Origin: Nonlabens sp.
GTDB lineage: Bacteria; Bacteroidota; Bacteroidia; Flavobacteriales; Flavobacteriaceae
Reading direction: 5' to 3'
Assembly (NCBI GenBank): GCA_030731685.1
Contig: JANQTO010000403.1
Coordinates: 1-5,989 of the forward strand
DNA: 5,989 nucleotides
Each line of letters begins with the position of its first letter. The stretch's first letter is position 1. The notes under the pieces are model-generated. The model was given only the letters and a program-made list of their open reading frames with translations. It searched no databases and had not been told where the DNA came from. The position numbers and the translations under genes were made by a program. Below, one piece after another: positions 1 through 5,171 of this stretch.

Positions 1-612
1 GCCGCCCATTTGAATCAAACCCATGATAATGGCTTGTCCCGTTGTGGTAAACGTCGTTGCAGTATCTACTACGATTAGGCCCGTTACGCAGACAGCGCTC
101 GTAGCAGTAAATAACGCATCTAAAAAGGAAATACTACCTACCGTTGCTCTAGGAATCATGAGTAAAAATGCGCCTACAAGTATAAGAACTAGAAAACTAC
201 TTACAAAAACGATTGCAGGATTGTAGTAAATCTCATAGACATATCGCACAAGGCTGAGCAGTCTAAAAACAAAATAACCCACCAGACCTGTTTCAATCAC
301 GGGTCGTATGGTTACAAGCAATGCTGCCATGCTATCCTTTGAAGATAACATTGCAGCAACTATGGTTATGCCTAATACTGTTGCGTTAATCAAGGCGCTC
401 ACTCTGGCAACATTCTTAGAGACAGCAATGCTAGAAAACCTATATCGCACCATGTTTAAAGCGAGTAAAACGCAGGTTACGATAATGAGCCCCAGCGCTT
501 TTTGAGCAGTAACTTCGAGATTTGCCTTGTACCCTAAATCAAAAATGATAAAAAACAGTACCAGCAAATCTACGTAAGCAACAACTGTCTTGAGTAGCGA
601 GTCGTTTTTCAT
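1..612 (-). CDS. trkH: TrkH/KtrB-family potassium uptake protein, N-terminal part (truncated by window edge)
   Basis: Integral inner-membrane, pore-forming subunit of a Trk/Ktr-type K+ uptake system, which normally works with a cytoplasmic NAD/ATP-binding TrkA/KtrA subunit. The minus strand reads 204 codons without a stop, from ATG at 612 to the left edge. An in-frame TAG lies three codons upstream of this ATG, so it is the earliest ATG. Residues 1-130 are hydrophobic, with about four likely membrane segments (roughly 8-26, 38-54, 72-90, 97-120). The canonical first pore repeat then follows: M1 helix at about 134-152 ending in LMIPRAT, pore helix ISFLDALFTATSAV, and the selectivity-filter signature TSAVCVTGL at 171-179 with its conserved Gly. 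The sequence then runs into GQAIIMGLIQMGG. The N-terminal membrane extension before the core is something I recall from Bacteroidota TrkH proteins. The remaining three pore repeats and any trkA partner lie outside the window. Family assignment is strong; choosing trkH over ktrB as the name is conventional. Confidence 0.9.
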   Translation of the reverse strand, partial: MKNDSLLKTVVAYVDLLVLFFIIFDLGYKANLEVTAQKALGLIIVTCVLLALNMVRYRFSSIAVSKNVARVSALINATVLGITIVAAMLSSKDSMAALLVTIRPVIETGLVGYFVFRLLSLVRYVYEIYYNPAIVFVSSFLVLILVGAFLLMIPRATVGSISFLDALFTATSAVCVTGLIVVDTATTFTTTGQAIIMGLIQMGG

Positions 613-682
613 AAAAAACTAAGTTAGAATTGCTTCAATTCGAAACATCATGCAGGTTGTCGACATTATTGATAACGACTAT

Positions 683-690
683 CAAATGTA
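683..690 (-). promoter_or_regulatory. Putative -7 box (TACATTTG) for the TrkH gene
   Basis: On the minus strand this octamer matches the Bacteroidota -7 consensus TAnnTTTG at every fixed position. It would start a transcript about 65-70 nt upstream of the ATG at 612. TTG triplets lie 9 and 13 bp upstream of it, closer than the usual 17-23 bp, so the -33 element is weak or absent. An 8-bp palindrome TGTCGACA (658-665) lies in the predicted leader; its role is unknown. Confidence 0.4.
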
Positions 691-816
691 CTTACATTGC
701 AACCAACCGTTTCTAATTGTCGAGTTTTTATTATGTTAAAAAATGTTTCACTGTTGCTGTTAGCTAGAGCACTTGATAAAACAGTTGGTTTAAATTAATA
801 TTATTGTGTGTAGGTT

Positions 817-838
817 TTTCGCTTTCGCGAAAGCGAAA
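817..838. repeat. Perfect 22-bp palindrome, copy 1 (core TTCGCTTTCGCGAAAGCGAA)
   Basis: The arms are perfectly self-complementary over 11 bp each, centred between 827 and 828. The same 20-bp core recurs at 5208-5227. This copy is intergenic, 38 bp before the ATG at 877, and directly abuts the predicted -7 region of that gene. It could act as an extrudable hairpin, a binding site for a dimeric protein, or a dispersed short palindromic repeat. A T-run precedes it on the plus strand and none follows the stem in either direction, so it does not look like a Rho-independent terminator. Confidence 0.9.
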
Positions 839-851
839 TATCCACAAACCG

Positions 852-859
852 TATCTTTA
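852..859 (+). promoter_or_regulatory. Putative -7 box (TATCTTTA) for the retropepsin-like lipoprotein gene
   Basis: TATCTTTA matches TAnnTTTG except at the last position. It lies 17 bp before the ATG at 877, which would give a leader of roughly 10-14 nt. No TTG occurs at the usual -33 spacing; that position falls in the right arm of the palindrome at 817-838. Weak prediction. Confidence 0.3.
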
Positions 860-876
860 CCAGCAGAACCTACCAC

Positions 877-2046
877 ATGAAAAAATTACCATTTATTGCA
901 GCTCTGCTTCTTATTATAATAGGCTGCAGTAGTGTCTCAAAAATGTTTGATGCCGGCACTGTTAAGGCTCAGAATTACACTGAAGTTATAGCTTTTGATT
1001 ACTCAAATAATTTTGCACTTATTCCTGTAGAAATAAACAATAAAACATACACCTTTCTAGTAGATACTGGCGCACCTACCGTTATTTCTACCGCGATTTA
1101 CGAAGACTTAAACATTAAAAAATTTAAGGGAATTTATATAGCTGATTCACAAGGACAGCGCAATCAACAAAAACTGGTTCTCGTCCCTGAAATAAAGGTA
1201 GGAAACTTAACCTACACAAATATAGGTGCCGTGGTTGCAAATCTCCAAAATGTGTATGAATTCAAGTGCATGGGAATAGACGGTATTATAGGCGCAAATC
1301 AAATGGCAAAGTCGTTCTGGAAATTTGATTACGAGAAGAAGAAACTGACCATTACGGACAAACTTGAAAATTATGATTTGACCAGTTTTACAGACACCAT
1401 CCCATTCACCATTTCAACACAAAAAACTCCGTATATAAAGGGATACGTAAATGGATTGAATACCAGTTTTACGTACGACACAGGAAAATCTGGATACATA
1501 GATGTCAATAAAAAGTTAGCCGATTTTAAAGATGCCCCTGGGTTTACCAGCTATGGGAATTCCAGTATAGGCTTGTACGATGCTAAAGATTCTGTGAGAA
1601 CCAGAACCATTAAAGTAGATAGCCTGCGCATAGGCAACATATCTATGGGTGCTCAGGTAGTAGATTTAGATTATGGTGGTCTTATAGGAAATGATTTTAT
1701 GAACAAGTTTGAAATAGTGATGGACTGGAAATCTCAAAAAATCTATTTGAAGAAAATACTTGATTTTGAGAAAGCTATTAAAACTACATTCGGGTTTGGG
1801 TTTAGGATAAAAGATAACAAAGCTATTGTCACGTCGTTAGTTAAAGAATACCCTTTAGACCTACAACCAGGTGACGTGATTCAAACTATTAACGAATTTG
1901 ACCTTAGCAATATAAGCGATGAGAATTCCTGTGAAATATATAAAAAGGTAGTTCTAAAAGGCTTGGACAGTATAGTAGTGAACTATAAACGAGGTGAGCA
2001 AGAACTATCCACTACCATTGTTAGGAAAACAATGATAAGCGAGTAA
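877..2046 (+). CDS. Predicted lipoprotein with two retropepsin-like aspartyl protease lobes and a PDZ domain
   Basis: 389-aa envelope protein of the bacterial retropepsin-like aspartyl protease group, probably a membrane-anchored peptidase of the cell envelope. Residues 1-17 form a type II signal peptide: two Lys, a hydrophobic run, and lipobox IIGC with the lipidated Cys at 17. Ser18-Ser19 follow, compatible with export to the outer membrane. Lobe 1 has FLVDTGA with catalytic Asp63 and the late motif GIDGIIGANQM at about 133-143. Lobe 2 has FTYDTGK with Asp201 and the late motif GGLIGNDFM near 270. Residues from about 305 to the end resemble a PDZ domain (FGFGFRI, then LQPGDVIQTINEFDL). Two DTG motifs in one chain suggest an intramolecular pseudo-dimer, as in pepsin, but this is inference. 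Lobe 2 has Lys where many active sites have Ala or Ser after DTG, so activity is not assured. The gene ends with tandem TAA codons. The start is fixed by the signal peptide. Substrate unknown. Confidence 0.85.
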   Translation: MKKLPFIAALLLIIIGCSSVSKMFDAGTVKAQNYTEVIAFDYSNNFALIPVEINNKTYTFLVDTGAPTVISTAIYEDLNIKKFKGIYIADSQGQRNQQKLVLVPEIKVGNLTYTNIGAVVANLQNVYEFKCMGIDGIIGANQMAKSFWKFDYEKKKLTITDKLENYDLTSFTDTIPFTISTQKTPYIKGYVNGLNTSFTYDTGKSGYIDVNKKLADFKDAPGFTSYGNSSIGLYDAKDSVRTRTIKVDSLRIGNISMGAQVVDLDYGGLIGNDFMNKFEIVMDWKSQKIYLKKILDFEKAIKTTFGFGFRIKDNKAIVTSLVKEYPLDLQPGDVIQTINEFDLSNISDENSCEIYKKVVLKGLDSIVVNYKRGEQELSTTIVRKTMISE

Positions 2047-2078
2047 TAAAAAAACCATGTGCTAGCTTTCTTATGCGG

Positions 2079-2106
2079 TTAGTGTGCATTGAAGAAGCTA
2101 ACTTTG
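2079..2106 (+). promoter_or_regulatory. Putative promoter (TTA - 17 bp - TAACTTTG) for the pseudouridine synthase gene
   Basis: TAACTTTG at 2099-2106 fits the TAnnTTTG -7 consensus exactly. The best -33 candidate is TTA at 2079-2081, one base off TTG, with a 17-bp spacer. Transcription would start near 2110-2114. That leaves almost no leader before the ATG at 2117 but about 35 nt before the ATG at 2147. The box lies in the 70-bp gap after the upstream gene, suggesting the synthase need not depend on read-through. Confidence 0.4.
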
Positions 2107-2116
2107 CCATTGTGCC

Positions 2117-3808
2117 ATGAACCTAGAGCACATTTTATTTTTCTGCATGAAAAATCCATTAATACATTCTTTTACAACCGACGTGTCAGACGTTGCGCTT
2201 CCTAGCAAATTTACCTTTCCGTTTCACTATGAACCGCATCCATTAGCGCTAGCGGCGGCTGCGTCTTTACAGGAACATATCATATCACAAAAATGGTTTG
2301 AAAAAGGTGGATTGCAAGAGGAACTTGGTAAGATGTTTGGCGTGCTTGTAGTTCAAGAAAAGGATGGTGGCTTGGGTTATCTCAACGCATTTTCAGGCAA
2401 GCTTGCTGGTAGTAATAATCACGATGGTTTTGTACCACCTATTTATGATATGCTCGATGAAAATGGCTATTTCCTTAGGGAAAGCAAAAAACTCGAAGCC
2501 ATAACCGACGAACTTCTTCAATTAGAAGAAAATGCAGCGTACCACGAGCATATCACCAAAGCCAAAAAGCTACAAAAGGAAAATGAGCAAAAGCTAGATG
2601 CGCAACGTCTCAAAATTAGGCTCGAACGCGCAGCACGCAAAAAATATCGAGCAACACAGGAATCTCAACTTTCCACTGCCGACTTTAAAAACCTACAAGA
2701 AAAACACAATCAACAACGTATCAATGACCGGTTTTTACTACGTGAATATGAAGTCTATTTAAACGATAAACTTGCTGTTCATATGGATGTGGTTAGAAGT
2801 TTCCAAGAGCAAATAGCCGAACTTAAAGAATCACGCCGACTCAAATCTAATACTGTCCAAGACTACCTTTTTGCACAGTACAATTTTTTAAATGCACTAG
2901 GTGAATCTCGCAACGTAGTTTCGATTTTTGAGGAATTTACGGGAATCGTACCGCCAGCCGGTGCCGGTGATTGTGCTGCTCCTAAGCTTCTACAATATGC
3001 ATACAGCAATAACCTGAAGCCCATTGCATTGGCTGAGTTTTGGTGGGGAAAACAAGCGCCGTCTGCTATAAGAAAACAAGGATATTTCTATCCTGCATGT
3101 CGCAGTAAGTGCGAGCCTATTTTGGGACACATGCTACAGGGTTTAGATGTGGAAGAAAACCCACTTTTGCTAAATCCGGCCGTAGACAAAGAACTTACAT
3201 TTATTTACGAAGACGAGCATATTGTTGTCGTAAATAAGCCTGCCGAGTTTCTTTCAGTACCTGGTAAAGTTATAACAGACTCGGTTCAGGAACGGTTACG
3301 TGCAAAATATCCACAAGCCACGGGACCGCTTCTAGTTCATAGATTGGATATGTCTACCTCTGGAATTTTACTTGTTGCACTCACTAAAGAAGTTCACCAG
3401 CATTTGCAGGAACAATTTATGAGCCGTAAAGTCGTGAAGCAATATGTCGCCTTGCTTGACGGCATTGTAAATTCAAAAGAAGGCTTTATTGATTTACCAT
3501 TACGCGTAGATTTAGACAACCGACCGTACCAAATGGTTTGCTATGAACATGGTAAACCAGCTCGAACTCGCTACGAAGTTGTTGCCGTAGAAAATAATTA
3601 TACGCGAGTACACTTCTACCCCATTACCGGACGCACGCACCAGTTGCGCATGCATGCCGCGCACCGCGACGGTTTGAACGCGCCTATCCTAGGTGATGAT
3701 TTATACGGTAAAAAGAAAGACCGCTTGCATCTTCATGCTGCATCACTAACGTTTAAGCATCCCATAAGTAAAGAACAAGTCACCTTTACCGCAGAAACGC
3801 CTTTTTAA
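2117..3808 (+). CDS. Long RluA-family pseudouridine synthase with N-terminal extension and coiled coil
   Basis: Predicted cytoplasmic enzyme that isomerises uridine to pseudouridine in RNA. It is 563 aa from the first ATG. The catalytic domain is the C-terminal ~205 residues (about 357-560). It contains VVNKPAEFLSVPGK, the active-site motif HRLDMSTSG with catalytic Asp411, the RluA motif YPITGRTHQLRMH at 501-513, and ILGDDLYG at 524-531. A stand-alone RluA-type enzyme is only about 220-330 aa, so the N-terminal ~350 residues are extra: FTFPFHYEPHPLALAAA near 32-48, FGVLVV...LGYLNAFSGKL near 74-95, a charged probable coiled coil at about 120-245, and a block with GAGDCAAPKLL (282-292), AEFWWG and YPACRSKC (Cys286, Cys328, Cys332). 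I recall this extended architecture in Bacteroidota and some Gammaproteobacteria. Met11 (ATG at 2147, MKNPLIHSF) is the better start, because the promoter box ends only 10 bp before 2117. The specific RNA target cannot be read from the sequence. Confidence 0.9.
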   Translation: MNLEHILFFCMKNPLIHSFTTDVSDVALPSKFTFPFHYEPHPLALAAAASLQEHIISQKWFEKGGLQEELGKMFGVLVVQEKDGGLGYLNAFSGKLAGSNNHDGFVPPIYDMLDENGYFLRESKKLEAITDELLQLEENAAYHEHITKAKKLQKENEQKLDAQRLKIRLERAARKKYRATQESQLSTADFKNLQEKHNQQRINDRFLLREYEVYLNDKLAVHMDVVRSFQEQIAELKESRRLKSNTVQDYLFAQYNFLNALGESRNVVSIFEEFTGIVPPAGAGDCAAPKLLQYAYSNNLKPIALAEFWWGKQAPSAIRKQGYFYPACRSKCEPILGHMLQGLDVEENPLLLNPAVDKELTFIYEDEHIVVVNKPAEFLSVPGKVITDSVQERLRAKYPQATGPLLVHRLDMSTSGILLVALTKEVHQHLQEQFMSRKVVKQYVALLDGIVNSKEGFIDLPLRVDLDNRPYQMVCYEHGKPARTRYEVVAVENNYTRVHFYPITGRTHQLRMHAAHRDGLNAPILGDDLYGKKKDRLHLHAASLTFKHPISKEQVTFTAETPF

Positions 3809-3811
3809 TAA

Positions 3812-4966
3812 TTACAGGAACTTTTTCTTTAGAATTTTAGAAGCTCGCGTGTAACCGCCATCTTCACCATCTAAGAAATGAATGTGATAATCGTCAGTCG
3901 CTGTGACATAACAAGACAAAACACTTTGCTGACTTATATGATAACCGTAGGTAATGCTATCCATTATTTCTAGTCTGTCTAGTTCATTAATGAGTTTTGC
4001 ACGCTGTTCTTGTGTTCCTGTAATAACAGTGTTAATGCTACCGTCTATCATTAAGGTTTCTGTGAGATTCACCATATCCTCAAGATATTGCTTGCCTGAA
4101 CTGGTATAATTTACAAAAATACGGGCCACGATGCTGCGCAGTATACTTTGCATAACATTTAAAAAAGCCATGTTGCCTAACTTCATACGCACCTCATTGC
4201 GCAATTGATTAACAGAATTTACAATTTGTAATCTAGCAGTGCTTACAGGGTTTCTGTTTTGGTCTGAACCGTAGACCTTGTCTATGAGAGCAATAACTTC
4301 ACTAAAGACCGCATGTTGTTCACGCTCCTGAACTGCATTAATAATTAATGAAAGTACTTCTTGCGTTTTTTGTGGTGGTTTTATCTTCTCCCATTTGCAT
4401 TCCATGCCTGACAAATTAAGATTGAAAGGCATCCCTTTAAGCGCTTCATGAACCGTTCGTTCATTATCTTTAATTTGCTGTTCTGCAATTTTTAATCCAT
4501 TGCCCACGACTAGCGGCATAACGTGAAGCTCATTTCGTTTAAACTTTGCAATGCTAATAATAGCGCCCATTTTACGGATACTAGAAACCTCACGACTACC
4601 AACACGCAAATGGAAATTAAAGTTGAGTGCGCAACGCTCTTGGTGTAGCTCAAGCGCGTGCATACAGGAATTTTTTATAGCATCTGGAACTAGCAACGTA
4701 GCACCATCACCACCGAAAAAGAACGGAATTAAAAGTTCCTGCTCGCGAGCAATATTTAGACAAGCAATAATGCTACCCGTGGCAGCGAGGTGAACAAGCT
4801 GCTGGTCGCCTTTTTCAAATAATGCTGTAGAGTTTTCAACATCGGTTACTATAATGTGCCAATCGCCTGGAACATCCTCAAAGCACGATGGTGTTGCCAG
4901 TACTTGCTGTAAGTCACCTACTTGAGCATGTAAGTTTTTATAAAAATGGGCATTGATTGAACTCAT
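3812..4966 (-). CDS. DUF3095 family protein with a class III nucleotide cyclase-like N-terminal domain
   Basis: 384-aa soluble protein recognised as DUF3095 from its motif order. It begins with HFYKNL, then PGDWHIIVTDVENST (Asp42), FFFGGDGATLLVP (Asp87) and VVGNGLKIAEQQIKD, and ends with HIHFLDGEDGGYTRASKILK (364-381). The TDVENST strand followed by a GGDG hairpin is how class III adenylate/guanylate cyclases present their two metal-binding aspartates. A nucleotide cyclase-like activity is therefore plausible, but product and activity are inference. The C-terminal half (about 200-384) has no function I recognise. The start is ATG at 4966. An upstream in-frame TTG at 4972 exists but overlaps the promoter box. 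There is no signal peptide or membrane segment. The stop codon is 3 bp from that of the convergent pseudouridine synthase gene, and no terminator hairpin is visible between them. Confidence 0.82.
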   Translation of the reverse strand: MSSINAHFYKNLHAQVGDLQQVLATPSCFEDVPGDWHIIVTDVENSTALFEKGDQQLVHLAATGSIIACLNIAREQELLIPFFFGGDGATLLVPDAIKNSCMHALELHQERCALNFNFHLRVGSREVSSIRKMGAIISIAKFKRNELHVMPLVVGNGLKIAEQQIKDNERTVHEALKGMPFNLNLSGMECKWEKIKPPQKTQEVLSLIINAVQEREQHAVFSEVIALIDKVYGSDQNRNPVSTARLQIVNSVNQLRNEVRMKLGNMAFLNVMQSILRSIVARIFVNYTSSGKQYLEDMVNLTETLMIDGSINTVITGTQEQRAKLINELDRLEIMDSITYGYHISQQSVLSCYVTATDDYHIHFLDGEDGGYTRASKILKKKFL

Positions 4967-4969
4967 GCA

Positions 4970-5001
4970 CAAACCTAGCTATTTCAAAGGAACATTAGCA
5001 A
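4970..5001 (-). promoter_or_regulatory. Promoter for the DUF3095 gene (TTG - 21 bp - TAGGTTTG), predicted leaderless
   Basis: On the minus strand, TAGGTTTG (4977 down to 4970) is a perfect TAnnTTTG -7 box, and TTG at 5001-4999 lies 21 bp upstream, inside the known 17-23 bp window. It is the best-formed promoter in the window. The ATG at 4966 begins only 3 bp after the box, so transcription is expected to start at or within a few bases of the start codon. Confidence 0.55.
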
Positions 5002-5122
5002 AACGGGCTGTTAAATTAATGGTACTAAAAATAGTTATCAAGTAAAGTTATAGGCGTTTAGGCACGATTACCAGTAGAACCTCGCTTGTCACCAACTTCA
5101 TCATTTATTAACATGGAATAAT

Positions 5123-5152
5123 GGGTGTTGCCACCCTAAAAAAGTATTTTTG
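5123..5152 (+). promoter_or_regulatory. Putative promoter for the lamin-tail protein gene (TATTTTTG box with adjacent inverted repeat)
   Basis: TATTTTTG at 5145-5152 is a perfect TAnnTTTG match, ending 19 bp before the ATG at 5172, so a leader of about 12-16 nt is expected. The nearest TTG (5128-5130) is only 14 bp upstream, shorter than usual. That TTG lies in the loop of a small inverted repeat, GGGTG-TTGC-CACCC (5123-5136). The repeat could be an operator or chance; the stem is only 5 bp. Confidence 0.45.
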
Positions 5153-5171
5153 CACTATATCCCCTAAAAAA

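Noticed and set aside
1..505. Plus-strand open frames at 23-226 and 308-505
   Set aside because: They lie opposite the clear TrkH reading frame; their translations show no domain, signal or membrane pattern of their own.
817..838. Palindrome as a Rho-independent terminator for TrkH or the lipoprotein gene
   Set aside because: It lies upstream of both divergent genes, not downstream, and lacks a T-run after the stem on either strand.
2044..2098. Possible terminator after the retropepsin-like gene
   Set aside because: The only pairing found needs G-U wobbles and mismatches, and no U-run follows it.
4551..4793. Plus-strand open frame inside the DUF3095 gene
   Set aside because: It is antisense to the best conserved part of that gene and encodes low-information, basic and serine-rich sequence.
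4967..4972. TTG start at 4972 for the DUF3095 gene
   Set aside because: It only adds two residues (M-C), lies inside the predicted -7 box, and a normal ATG is present at 4966.
5068..5082. 15-nt near-repeat TTACCAGTAGAACCT, resembling TTACCAGCAGAACCT at 857-871
   Set aside because: One such 14/15 match is about what chance gives over 6 kb of sequence, and the two positions relative to the genes differ.
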